DNA of 64,000 bases from Myroides phaeus. Lineage in GTDB: Bacteria; Bacteroidota; Bacteroidia; Flavobacteriales; Flavobacteriaceae. The DNA lies in assembly GCF_900099675.1 (NCBI RefSeq), contig NZ_FNDQ01000002.1, positions 168,684 to 232,683 on the forward strand, in the 5' to 3' direction. Made by a program: the position numbers and the translations under genes. Positions 44,590-52,401 of the stretch are shown in pieces (position 1 is the stretch's first letter; each line of letters opens with the position of its first letter). Under the pieces are notes generated by a model. The model ran no database searches, was not told the origin of the DNA, and worked only from the letters and a program-made list of their open reading frames with translations.

Positions 44590-44620
44590 AGAAAGGCGAA
44601 CCAATGTGTTCGCCTTTTCT
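44590..44620 (+). terminator. Terminator after the macroglobulin gene
   Basis: AAAGGCGAA / TTCGCCTTT with an eight-base loop, followed by a T-rich run. Confidence 0.8.
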
Positions 44621-44656
44621 TGTTGTAGGTTAAGTGTAAAAGGGAAGGTGTGGTTG

Positions 44657-44664
44657 TAACTTTG
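44657..44664 (+). promoter_or_regulatory. -7 box for the pirin gene
   Basis: TAACTTTG, an exact match, 21 bases before the ATG. Confidence 0.55.
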
Positions 44665-44685
44665 TAGTACAAAAAACAAAGAGAT

Positions 44686-45561
44686 ATGAAAACAAGAAAT
44701 ATTAAACAAGTAGTAGCACCACAACCTGCACACTTTGTAGGAGATGGTTTTAGAGTGCATAACTTTATTCCGAGTATGCCAAATATGAGTATGCAACAAA
44801 TGGATCCGTTCATTATGTTTGATTATAACTCAAAATTCGTGTTCCCACCTTCTCAAATTCCTAAAGGAGTTGGTGTTCATCCACACAAAGGGTTTGAAAC
44901 AGTAACAATTGCTTATAAAGGTCGTGTTGAACACGGGGATAGCAGTGGTGGAGGTGGTATCATTGGGCAAGGAGATGTACAATGGATGACTGCAGCATCA
45001 GGTGTTTTACACAAAGAATTTCACGAAACAGAGTGGAGTAAAACAGGAGGTGAGTTTCAAATGGTACAACTATGGGTAAACTTGAAAGGAGAAGATAAAA
45101 AAGGACCTGCTAAATACCAAGCGATTGAAAATGATAAAATGGCAAAACATCAATTGCCAAATGATATGGGATTGGTTGAGGTAATTGCTGGTGAATTTGA
45201 AGGAACAAAAGGAACAGCTTCTACGTTTACACCTATGCATATGTTTAATTTAAAAGCTAAAACAGGTGCTAAAACCAGCTTTACTTTTCCTTCTCATTTC
45301 ACTACAATGTTGTTAGTTTTAGAAGGGGAAATTAAAGTTAATGATACTACAATTGTAAAAACAGACCACGTTGCACATATGGCGAAAGATGGAGAAGTGT
45401 TTACTGTTGAGGTTTTAGAAGACGCAGTAGTATTAGTGTTGTCAGGAGAACCGCTAAACGAACCAATTGCACACTACGGACCTTTTGTAATGAATACAAG
45501 AGATGAATTAATTGAAGCTGTAAATGACTTCAATGAAGGTAAGTTTGGTGACTTAGAATAA
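44686..45561 (+). CDS. Pirin family protein (bicupin)
   Basis: A 291-residue cytoplasmic bicupin. The first cupin holds the metal site: His residues in VGVHPHKGFETVT and further ligands in VEHGDSSGGGG and GVLHKEFHE, as in pirins that bind iron and act as quercetin dioxygenases or as redox-sensitive regulators. The second cupin lies after residue 180 (FNLKAKTGAKTSFTFPSHFTT onward). The opening KQVVAPQPAHFVGDGFRVHNFIP is typical. It is monocistronic with a perfect -7 box and a short leader. The frequent use of pirins in stress or metabolite detoxification is family knowledge; no substrate can be read here. Confidence 0.94.
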   Translation: MKTRNIKQVVAPQPAHFVGDGFRVHNFIPSMPNMSMQQMDPFIMFDYNSKFVFPPSQIPKGVGVHPHKGFETVTIAYKGRVEHGDSSGGGGIIGQGDVQWMTAASGVLHKEFHETEWSKTGGEFQMVQLWVNLKGEDKKGPAKYQAIENDKMAKHQLPNDMGLVEVIAGEFEGTKGTASTFTPMHMFNLKAKTGAKTSFTFPSHFTTMLLVLEGEIKVNDTTIVKTDHVAHMAKDGEVFTVEVLEDAVVLVLSGEPLNEPIAHYGPFVMNTRDELIEAVNDFNEGKFGDLE

Positions 45562-45610
45562 ATAGTTTAAACAAAAGATAGTTGTGTCTTTATAGAGATT
45601 TGGTTTGGTT

Positions 45611-45645
45611 AAAGGAGAGATAAGTTTTTATTTCTCCTTTTCTTT
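45611..45645 (+). terminator. Terminator after the pirin gene
   Basis: AAAGGAGA / TCTCCTTT with a 13-base loop; the following stretch is T/C-rich rather than pure T. Confidence 0.65.
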
Positions 45646-45652
45646 TTTCTTA

Positions 45653-45660
45653 TACATTTG
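45653..45660 (+). promoter_or_regulatory. -7 box for the second small lipoprotein gene
   Basis: TACATTTG, an exact match, 14 bases before the ATG, so the leader is only a few bases. Confidence 0.5.
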
Positions 45661-45674
45661 TTTTTTTTTAAAGT

Positions 45675-46220
45675 ATGAAAAAAGTAGGATTAGGATTATT
45701 GACCTTTGCGCTATGTGTTGCGAGTTGTCAAGATAAGAAAGTTGAGGTTCCAGCAGTCGAAGAAGCCACTGTAGAGAGTATACAAGAAACTGTAGAAACC
45801 AAAGAATTGAAATTGTCTGGTGAAACGATGGATACGTATATGGATTCAGAAGATGCAATGATGAATTCTTTAGTAGAGAAAGACCAACTGCGTCTACAAA
45901 AAGCAATTCAGATTATCGGAAATATGAATATATTTTATACGGAAGATGAAGGTATAGATAACTATAAAACAGATGCTGCCTTTCTAAAGATTGTAGGGGG
46001 TAAGACATTTAAGCAAGTTTGTGATACTGCTGAAGGGTATTTAAAAGCAGAACAAAAAGAAGAATTAGACCGTATTCACAATTTATTAGGAACGATAAAA
46101 GATCCAAAGGCTGCTTCGGAAGTAGATAAGTATAATGAAGCGCAACAAAATCTTAAAGAAGCAAATCAAATGCCAATTACGCTGGATAATTATACATATA
46201 ATGAGGAGTGTTTTCTATAA
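45675..46220 (+). CDS. Lipoprotein of unknown function
   Basis: A 181-residue exported protein: signal peptide MKKVGLGLLTFALCVASC with lipobox VASC (Cys18). The first 40 residues of the mature part (QDKKVEVPAVEEATVESIQE) are acidic and probably a flexible spacer. The remainder, residues 60-170, is predicted helical, with DAMMNSLVEKDQLRLQKAIQII and a helix ending EQKEELDRIHNLLG. No known domain or catalytic motif is recognised. It shows the family pattern of membrane-tethered helical lipoproteins common in flavobacteria. Its own promoter and a shared bidirectional terminator make it monocistronic. Confidence 0.72.
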   Translation: MKKVGLGLLTFALCVASCQDKKVEVPAVEEATVESIQETVETKELKLSGETMDTYMDSEDAMMNSLVEKDQLRLQKAIQIIGNMNIFYTEDEGIDNYKTDAAFLKIVGGKTFKQVCDTAEGYLKAEQKEELDRIHNLLGTIKDPKAASEVDKYNEAQQNLKEANQMPITLDNYTYNEECFL

Positions 46221-46247
46221 ACTGTTTTTATAAAACAATTGTAATAA

Positions 46248-46285
46248 TAAGAAAGCCCATTGTTTTTTGACAATGGGCTTTTCGT
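46248..46285. terminator. Bidirectional terminator, lipoprotein gene / M3 peptidase
   Basis: AAAGCCCATTGT / ACAATGGGCTTT around a six-base loop; T-rich on both reading directions. Confidence 0.85.
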
Positions 46286-46286
46286 T

Positions 46287-48317
46287 TTATTTAATCAAAC
46301 CAGCTCTTTTTAGCAAAGCATCTGGAGTAGGTTCTTGACCTCTAAATTGTTTGTATAATGTCATTGGGTGGTCTGTACCTCCTTGAGATAATACATTATC
46401 TTTAAATTTTGTTGCAATGTCTTTATTGAAGATTCCGTTATCTTTAAAGAAAGCAAAAGCATCAGCATCTAATACCTCTGCCCATTTGTAGCTGTAGTAT
46501 CCAGAAGAATATCCCCCTTGGAAAATATGAGAGAAAGAAGTACTCATCGCATTTTCTCTTACGTCAGGATATTGAGCAGTAGCTTCAAATTGTGCTACTT
46601 CAAAGTCTTTTAAACTTGTAATAGTAGTAGGGTCTTGACCGTGCCATCCCATATCTAATAATCCAAAGCTCAATTGACGTACTGTTGCCATTCCTTCTAA
46701 GAAGCTTGCACTTTCTTTGATTTTTTCAACTAATTCCATTGGAATAGCCTCTCCTGTTTGGTAGTGTTTTGCAAATAATGCTAAAGCCTCTTTTTCAAAA
46801 CACCAGTTTTCCATAATCTGACTTGGTAATTCTACAAAATCCCAGAATACATTAGTTCCCGATAAACTTGGATACGTTGTATTAGCTAACATTCCGTGTA
46901 AAGCGTGCCCAAACTCGTGGAATAAAGTAGTAACCTCATTAAAAGTTAATAAGGATGGTTTTGTAGCCGTAGGTTTAGTAAAATTACATACAATAGAAAT
47001 GTGAGGTCTTTCATTCACGCCATTTAAAACATATTGATTTTTGAAAGACGTCATCCAGGCTCCGTTTCTCTTTCCTTTACGTGGGAAGAAGTCAGTGTAA
47101 AACACAGCAACAAACTCTCCTTTGTCATTTGTTACCTCAAATGTTCTCACGTCTTGGTGGTATTTATCTATATCTTGAACTTCAGTAAAAATTAATCCGT
47201 ATAATTTATTAGCTACTTGAAAAGCACCATCCAATACATTTTCTAATTGAAAATAAGGTTTTAATAACTCATCATCTAAACTAAAGCGTTCTTGTTTCAA
47301 TTTTTCAGAATAGTATGCACCATCCCATTTTTCTAATTGGTCGATATTATCTAATCTTTTTGCAAAAGCAGTAAGTTCTGCAAATTCTTTATCTGCAGCT
47401 GGTTTAGCTTTTGCTAATAATTCATTTAAAAAAGCATTCACTTTATCCGGAGATTGTGCCATACGTTCTTCCAGTACAAAGTGAGCGTGTGTTTTGTATC
47501 CTAATAAATTAGCTCTTTCGTGGCGTAATTTTACGATGTTAAGCACATTAGCTTCATTGTTGTGTTCGTTGTCTTGGAAAGCCTTTTTACCTGCCGCAAT
47601 AGCCATTTCTTTTCTCAATGCTCTATTATCAGCATAAGTCATAAATGGAATATAGCTTGGGTAGTCTAAAGTAAATAACCAACCTTCTTTCCCTTCTTGT
47701 TCCGCTAAGCTTTTTGCCTCTTCAATAGCCCCTTCAGGTAAACCAGCAAGGTCTTTTTCATCTGTAATATTCAGTTGGTATTTATGTGTTTCTGCTAACA
47801 CATTCTCTCCAAAAGTAAGCGATGTCTTAGATAATTCAGCATCAATTTCACGCAGTCTATTTTTTTTATCTTCAGGTAATAAAGCACCATTTCGTACAAA
47901 ACTTTTGTAGTTTTTAGTCAATAGTGTTTTTTGTTCTGTATTTAAGTTCAAGTTGTCGATTTGCTCATATACCGTTTTCACGCGTTTAAACAATTCTTCA
48001 TTTAAAGAAATATCATTGCTAAGAGCAGAAAGTAAAGGAGCAACTTCTTGTGCAATCTTTTGCATATCGTCATTAGTCTCCGCTGAGTTTAGGTTGAAAA
48101 AGATATTAGAGATAATATCTAAACTCATACCAGAATATGCTAAAGCTTCTATTGTATTTTCAAAAGTAGGAGCTTCAGTATTTGAAGTAATAGCATTAAT
48201 CTCCTCTTTAGTTTCGTTGATTGCTTTTTCAAAAGAGGGTTTATAATCTTCTGTTTTTATTTTAGAAAAGGGAGCAGTCCCGTGTTTTGTATTGAATTGA
48301 GTATTTAATAGTGACAT
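46287..48317 (-). CDS. dcp: M3 family metallopeptidase (peptidyl-dipeptidase Dcp type)
   Basis: A 676-residue cytoplasmic zinc peptidase that cuts dipeptides from peptide C-termini, or acts as an oligopeptidase, in peptide recycling. The zinc motif HEFGH is at 467-471, with the third ligand Glu in WDFVELPSQIMENW about 28 residues further on, and the usual FHEFGHALHGMLANT wording. The GGYSSGYYSYKWAEVLDADAF stretch near residue 600 is highly conserved in M3. The start was set at the ATG opening MSLLNTQFNTKHG; a TTG five codons upstream is possible. No signal peptide, unlike some flavobacterial Dcp. No close promoter box was recognised in the 280 bases upstream. Confidence 0.93.
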   Translation of the reverse strand: MSLLNTQFNTKHGTAPFSKIKTEDYKPSFEKAINETKEEINAITSNTEAPTFENTIEALAYSGMSLDIISNIFFNLNSAETNDDMQKIAQEVAPLLSALSNDISLNEELFKRVKTVYEQIDNLNLNTEQKTLLTKNYKSFVRNGALLPEDKKNRLREIDAELSKTSLTFGENVLAETHKYQLNITDEKDLAGLPEGAIEEAKSLAEQEGKEGWLFTLDYPSYIPFMTYADNRALRKEMAIAAGKKAFQDNEHNNEANVLNIVKLRHERANLLGYKTHAHFVLEERMAQSPDKVNAFLNELLAKAKPAADKEFAELTAFAKRLDNIDQLEKWDGAYYSEKLKQERFSLDDELLKPYFQLENVLDGAFQVANKLYGLIFTEVQDIDKYHQDVRTFEVTNDKGEFVAVFYTDFFPRKGKRNGAWMTSFKNQYVLNGVNERPHISIVCNFTKPTATKPSLLTFNEVTTLFHEFGHALHGMLANTTYPSLSGTNVFWDFVELPSQIMENWCFEKEALALFAKHYQTGEAIPMELVEKIKESASFLEGMATVRQLSFGLLDMGWHGQDPTTITSLKDFEVAQFEATAQYPDVRENAMSTSFSHIFQGGYSSGYYSYKWAEVLDADAFAFFKDNGIFNKDIATKFKDNVLSQGGTDHPMTLYKQFRGQEPTPDALLKRAGLIK

Positions 48318-48601
48318 ATTATATGTGTTCAATTTTAATGTTCGTAGTCTTTAAAAGATAAAAGTAAGTTTTTTTAGAAGAATGTGTTGTTAAATAAAAT
48401 GGAATATTTTATAATAGTTTTTTAATCAGTTACTTGTGTTTTTAGTTAAAAGACAAGAAATTACTTTTTACTACTCCACCAATTCTAATTTAGTTTTTAA
48501 GAATGTGATAGGTTCCTATAGAAGAGAGCTGTAAAGTTGAAGCTTAGATATAGTATACTTAAAGTAGTATTAGTATTGTTTTGTGTATACCATGTTCGGG
48601 A
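48318..48601. other. Intergenic region upstream of the M3 peptidase gene
   Basis: AT-rich; should carry the dcp promoter on the minus strand, but no exact -7 box is seen. Followed by the structured element at 48602. Confidence 0.4.
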
Positions 48602-48690
48602 CATCTACCACACAAGTACCACATTAGTTCGGAAAAAAGCTCTTTTACCGAAGGTGTGTGGTAGGAATGTGGTACTTGTCTGGTAGATGA
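48602..48690. repeat. Structured intergenic element B: hexamers at 11-bp spacing in inverted arms
   Basis: The left arm carries TACCAC at 48606 and 48617. The right arm carries GTGGTA at 48658 and 48669 and CTGGTA at 48680. All steps are exactly 11 bp. CATCTACCA plus ACAAGTACCACATT on the left is complementary to 48666-48689 on the right with one mismatch, so a hairpin of about 24 bp can form. An inner TTCGG (48628) can pair with CCGAA (48648). The geometry equals that of the element at 32224-32333, with a different hexamer. No T-run follows. 48691-48810 holds nothing else. Confidence 0.68.
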
Positions 48691-48810
48691 TACGTCTAAG
48701 TCTTTGTTTAGAACCTATTGATTTGTGTTTTTGGAGATATAAAAGAAAAATAAATAATGTAGCGTGTATTTTTTAAATTGCTATTTTCTTTAGGATGTAA
48801 TCGATGTTTT

Positions 48811-48855
48811 ATAAAAAAGAAACGCCGAAAAAGAAACTCTATTTCGGCGTTTATA
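48811..48855 (-). terminator. Terminator of the purK-purE unit
   Basis: On the minus strand AAACGCCGAAA / TTTCGGCGTTT with an eleven-base loop, then a T-rich tail. Confidence 0.86.
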
Positions 48856-48875
48856 TTATGCTGTAAAATGAAGGT

Positions 48876-49355
48876 TTACTTGATAGATTCAGCAGCTTTT
48901 AAAACAGCATCTCTTAATCCATTTTTATACTCAATCATTTTGTTTAGTACTTCTTGGTTTTGGCTACCTAAGATTTGCAAGGCTAATAAACCTGCATTTT
49001 TTGCTCCATTTAAAGCAACTGTGGCAACAGGAACACCACCTGGCATTTGAAGTATAGATAAAACACTATCCCATCCATCAATAGAGTTAGATGATTTTAC
49101 AGGTACTCCAATCACAGGAAGTGGTGACATAGAAGCAACCATTCCTGGTAGATGTGCTGCTCCACCAGCACCCGCAATAATTACGTTTATTCCTCTTTTA
49201 TGAGCATTTGATGAAAAGTCAAATAACTTTTCTGGAGTTCTATGAGCAGAAACAATATCTACTTCAACGTCAATTCCAAATTCTTTAATAATATTAATGG
49301 CGTCTTGCATTACAGGCATATCTGAAGTACTGCCCATTACTACTGCTATTTTCAT
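48876..49355 (-). CDS. purE: N5-carboxyaminoimidazole ribonucleotide mutase
   Basis: Purine biosynthesis step that moves the carboxyl group of N5-CAIR to give CAIR. The class I PurE features are all present in 159 residues: MGSTSD near the start, VSAHRTPEKL at about 36-45, the GGAAHLPGM loop and MPGGVPVATVALNGAKNAGLLA. The purK gene ends two bases before this start, so the pair forms one operon (purK first, purE second) that together replaces the ATP-independent single-enzyme route. Cytoplasmic octamer in known members. No odd residues. Closed by a strong terminator. Confidence 0.97.
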   Translation of the reverse strand: MKIAVVMGSTSDMPVMQDAINIIKEFGIDVEVDIVSAHRTPEKLFDFSSNAHKRGINVIIAGAGGAAHLPGMVASMSPLPVIGVPVKSSNSIDGWDSVLSILQMPGGVPVATVALNGAKNAGLLALQILGSQNQEVLNKMIEYKNGLRDAVLKAAESIK

Positions 49356-49357
49356 AA

Positions 49358-50512
49358 TTATTTGCTGATTACTTTGATGGTTTCTTTTACTTGTTGAGCA
49401 ATTGCTCTTGCTTTAGTCATATCTGGATTAACGATAGTAACGTGTCCCATTTTTCTGAAGGGTCTTGTCTCTCTTTTACCATAAATATGAGGTGTTACCC
49501 CATTAATAGCTAAGATTTCTTTCATTCCTTCATAATATACTTGTCCTGTATATCCTTCGGCACCTACTAAGTTAACCATAACACCAGCAACCTTGCTATC
49601 TGTATCCCCTAAAGGTAAATCAAGGATAGCTCTGATATGTTGTTCAAATTGTGATGTATAACTTGCTTCAATAGAATAGTGTCCCGAGTTATGTGGACGA
49701 GGTGCAACTTCATTAACTAAGATGTCATCATCTTCTGTTTGAAACATTTCAACTGCAAGTAAACCAACATGGTTGTATTTTTCTGACACTTTTAAAGCGA
49801 CTTCGCGTGCTTTATCAGAAACTGCAGAAGGAATTCTGGCAGGGCAAATCACATATTCAACTTGATTTGCTTCTGGATGAAATTCCATTTCTACAACTGG
49901 GTACGTTTTAATTTCTCCTGATACTGATCTTGCAACAATAACAGCTAATTCATTTTTAAAAGGAATCATTTGTTCAGCAATACATTCTACATTAGGTAGT
50001 TTGTCTAAGTCAGCCACAGAACGAACAACTTTTACTCCGTTTCCGTCATATCCAAATTGTGCTGCTTTCCATACAAAAGGAATAGTCGCTTCATTATTAT
50101 TAACAGCCTCTTTTAGAGATTCGATGTCATCAAATCTTTTATAAGGTGCGGTAGGGATATTGTTCTGAGTATAGAAGTCTTTTTGTTTTCCCTTGTGCTG
50201 AATTAAACGCAGGGTAGAAGGAGAAGGAAATACGTTTAAACCTTCTTTTTCAAGTTGCTCTAAAGCATCAAGGTTAACATTTTCTATTTCAATAGTTAAA
50301 GTGTTTACTGTTTTTCCAAAGCGGTAAACAGTTTCAAAATCCATTAGATCTCCTTGGAAGAACTTGTGAGCACCAAATTGTGCGGGTGCATCAATACTTG
50401 GATCTAAGACATTCGTTGCAATGTCAAATTTTCGAGTATCATAAAGGAGCATTTTGCCAAGTTGGCCACCTCCTAAAATTCCCAAACGGAAATCAGTTGA
50501 AAAATAATTCAT
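49358..50512 (-). CDS. purK: N5-carboxyaminoimidazole ribonucleotide synthase
   Basis: ATP-grasp enzyme that carboxylates AIR with bicarbonate and ATP, supplying PurE. The N-terminal pre-ATP-grasp fold opens RLGILGGGQLGKMLLYD, the ATP-grasp core lies at about 100-300 with FVWKAAQFGYDGNGVKV and NEVAPRPHNSGHYSIEA, and the C-terminal PurK domain ends GHVTIVNPDM. Length 384 is standard. It starts the purK-purE operon with an exact -7 box on the minus strand. I looked for a purine riboswitch in the leader and saw none. The large gap upstream separates it from the divergent hpt gene, an apt neighbour since both serve purine supply. Confidence 0.96.
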   Translation of the reverse strand: MNYFSTDFRLGILGGGQLGKMLLYDTRKFDIATNVLDPSIDAPAQFGAHKFFQGDLMDFETVYRFGKTVNTLTIEIENVNLDALEQLEKEGLNVFPSPSTLRLIQHKGKQKDFYTQNNIPTAPYKRFDDIESLKEAVNNNEATIPFVWKAAQFGYDGNGVKVVRSVADLDKLPNVECIAEQMIPFKNELAVIVARSVSGEIKTYPVVEMEFHPEANQVEYVICPARIPSAVSDKAREVALKVSEKYNHVGLLAVEMFQTEDDDILVNEVAPRPHNSGHYSIEASYTSQFEQHIRAILDLPLGDTDSKVAGVMVNLVGAEGYTGQVYYEGMKEILAINGVTPHIYGKRETRPFRKMGHVTIVNPDMTKARAIAQQVKETIKVISK

Positions 50513-50536
50513 TGTGTTGTTGTATAGTTATAGCGA

Positions 50537-50544
50537 CAAAGATA
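50537..50544 (-). promoter_or_regulatory. -7 box for purK-purE (minus strand)
   Basis: Minus-strand TATCTTTG, an exact match, 25 bases before the start codon. Confidence 0.58.
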
Positions 50545-50793
50545 ATTTAAAAAAGAATGAAATAGAATTCTGATGAATGAATTTAGATTTAAGGTTAAAT
50601 AATTGTAGATATGATGTTTTAATGAGTAAAAGGTTTTTAGCAGAGTGTATTTTAATCTTTTATTAGTTAATTTATACTATATGTGTGTTTGTTTTGAATA
50701 TAATTTATTTATTGATGATTTAATGTATGTTATTATTTGAATTAAAATATAATATTTTATTAACGAAATATTTTTTAGTTAAAAAAATTAACT
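50545..50793. other. Very AT-rich intergenic stretch, purK / orphan transcript
   Basis: Long A/T runs without an open frame or hairpin. Nothing assigned. Confidence 0.4.
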
Positions 50794-50801
50794 TATATTT
50801 G
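50794..50801 (+). promoter_or_regulatory. -7 box of a second orphan transcript
   Basis: TATATTTG, an exact match. No TTTG at the ideal -33 distance, only TTAG around 50775. Confidence 0.45.
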
Positions 50802-50807
50802 AATTGT

Positions 50808-50950
50808 GATTGAGTGATAATCATTGTATAGATAGTGGATGTATAAATGATATTTAAAAGTAATCTCAACGATAGAACTATCAACTTTGGTTTTAGAGTT
50901 AGATTGAATTAGTTTGTTTTAACGTAGCGTTTTATAACGCTACGTTTTTT
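50808..50950 (+). ncRNA. Candidate small RNA or small-protein transcript upstream of hpt
   Basis: A unit of about 143 nucleotides from just after the -7 box to a strong terminator: AACGTAGCGTT / AACGCTACGTT (11 perfect pairs, loop TTAT) at 50921-50946, followed by T. No listed gene ends before this terminator. Inside lies a 21-codon frame at 50847-50912 with start and stop placed just before the hairpin, encoding a basic peptide that begins MIFKSNLNDRTINF. Either a small RNA or a very small protein gene fits. The stretch 50951-51136 downstream holds nothing else. Confidence 0.42.
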
Positions 50951-51136
50951 GTTTATACCTTAAGATATTTATTTTAAAAGGGATTAAATTCTTGAGAAAT
51001 ATTTTAACTTTTAGAATAAGATTTTAATCATTATCTTTAAAAAGCATACTTGGTTTTGTAACGAGATCGAGGTAAGTTTTTTTGCGTTTTAAGGCAATTC
51101 CTTTGCGTAGAAATTAATAAAGGTGTATTCTTTTTG

Positions 51137-51144
51137 TATATTTG
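51137..51144 (+). promoter_or_regulatory. -7 box for hpt
   Basis: TATATTTG, an exact match, 23 bases before the ATG. Confidence 0.6.
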
Positions 51145-51167
51145 CAAATTACGTATAACACAACACA

Positions 51168-51704
51168 ATGGAAATACAAGTTTTAGATAAGGTTTTTGTT
51201 CCGTTTATTTCAAGGGAACGTATCGACAACAGATTAAAAGAAATCGCACAACAAATGATTGCAGATATGAACGGGGAAGTTCCTGTTTTTATTGGTGTTT
51301 TAAACGGATCGTTTATGGTGATTTCAGATTTAGTGAAACACTACACAGCACCTTGCGAAATGAGTTTTGTGAAGATGGCTTCATATATTGGAACACAATC
51401 TACAAATCAAGTAAATCAATTATTGGGATTAGATATTGATGTAACAGATCGTAGAGTTATAATCGTTGAAGATATTGTTGATACGGGAAATACGTTAGTA
51501 GCTTTAAAGAAGTTATTTGAACAACAAAGACCAAAAGATATCAAAATTTGTACTTTATGTTTAAAACCTGAAGCGTACACAAAAGATATCCCATTAGATT
51601 ATGTAGCGTTTGAAATCGAGAATAAATTTATAGTAGGGTACGGAATGGACTATGATAAACACGGTCGTAACTTACCTGAGATCTATCAAATAAAAGAACA
51701 ATAA
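51168..51704 (+). CDS. hpt: Hypoxanthine phosphoribosyltransferase
   Basis: Salvages hypoxanthine (and usually guanine) with PRPP to make IMP or GMP. The PRPP-binding motif VIIVEDIVDTGNTL is at residues 97-110, the flexible-loop and metal-binding region is in FVKMASYIGT, and the C-terminal base-recognition part reads IENKFIVGYGMDYDKHGRNLPE. Length 178 fits the family. It begins the hpt-adk-obg run; adk follows after 30 bases, with no box between, so the first two are probably one transcript. It stands divergent from the purine-synthesis pair purK-purE across a long spacer. Confidence 0.95.
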   Translation: MEIQVLDKVFVPFISRERIDNRLKEIAQQMIADMNGEVPVFIGVLNGSFMVISDLVKHYTAPCEMSFVKMASYIGTQSTNQVNQLLGLDIDVTDRRVIIVEDIVDTGNTLVALKKLFEQQRPKDIKICTLCLKPEAYTKDIPLDYVAFEIENKFIVGYGMDYDKHGRNLPEIYQIKEQ

Positions 51705-51734
51705 TTAATACACTAACAGTATAAAACATATATA

Positions 51735-52310
51735 ATGATTGCAATAGTTTTATTTGGAAAACCTGGTGCTGGAAAAGGTACTCAAGCTCAATTTCTTAAA
51801 GAAAAATACAATCTTACTCATATTTCAACAGGAGATGTATTTCGTTTTAACTTAAAAAACGATACTGAATTAGGGAAACAAGCAAAGGTTTTTATCGATA
51901 AAGGGGAATTAGTACCAGATGAAATCACAATTAATATGCTTGCTAATGAAGTAGCTAATAATATGGATAAAGCAGGTTTCTTATTTGATGGTTTTCCTCG
52001 TACAATTAAACAAGCAGAAGCTCTTGAAGAATTATTGCAAGAGAAAAATATCAAGTTCGTTGCGACAATCGGAATTGATGCTGATGATGAAGTTCTTGTT
52101 TCAAGAATTTTAGAAAGAGGTAAAACAAGTGGAAGAAGTGACGATCAAGATGAGAATAAAATCCGTAACCGTTACATCGAGTACAACGAAAAAACTGCTC
52201 CATTAATCAAGTATTATGAAGAGAAATCTAAATATACTGCTGTTGATGGAATAGGTGCTATTGAAGAGGTTACTGAGAGATTAAGTAAAGTTATTGATAC
52301 ATTAATATAG
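51735..52310 (+). CDS. adk: Adenylate kinase, short form
   Basis: Balances ATP, ADP and AMP. The P-loop GKPGAGKGT is at residues 8-16, the AMP-binding motif STGDVFR at about 32-38, DGFPRT at about 84-89, and the lid region RILERGKTSGRSDDQD at about 121-136. The lid is short, without the four-cysteine zinc knuckle, giving 191 residues instead of 215. This short form is usual in Bacteroidota. It lies 30 bases after hpt and 70 bases before obg, which has its own promoter. Confidence 0.95.
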   Translation: MIAIVLFGKPGAGKGTQAQFLKEKYNLTHISTGDVFRFNLKNDTELGKQAKVFIDKGELVPDEITINMLANEVANNMDKAGFLFDGFPRTIKQAEALEELLQEKNIKFVATIGIDADDEVLVSRILERGKTSGRSDDQDENKIRNRYIEYNEKTAPLIKYYEEKSKYTAVDGIGAIEEVTERLSKVIDTLI

Positions 52311-52341
52311 TGTAAACTATTTAATATTCATTAAAAAATAT

Positions 52342-52349
52342 TACATTTG
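52342..52349 (+). promoter_or_regulatory. -7 box for obg
   Basis: TACATTTG, an exact match, 53 bases before the chosen ATG of obg, with a GC-richer leader. Confidence 0.58.
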
Positions 52350-52401
52350 CCGCCCAATTCCTATGGCATAGTGCTTTAGGGTGGGGGAAAAACTTAAGGA
52401 A

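Noticed and set aside
44436..44813. Minus-strand frames across the macroglobulin end and pirin start
   Set aside because: Antisense to two well-supported genes and crossing the terminator and promoter between them.
50513..50793. Purine riboswitch ahead of purK
   Set aside because: Exact -7 box lies 25 bases before the start, leaving no room for an aptamer.
52381..52401. GTG start seven codons ahead of obg
   Set aside because: Known Obg proteins of the group start at [11 protein letters not shown]; the added residues are not part of the fold.
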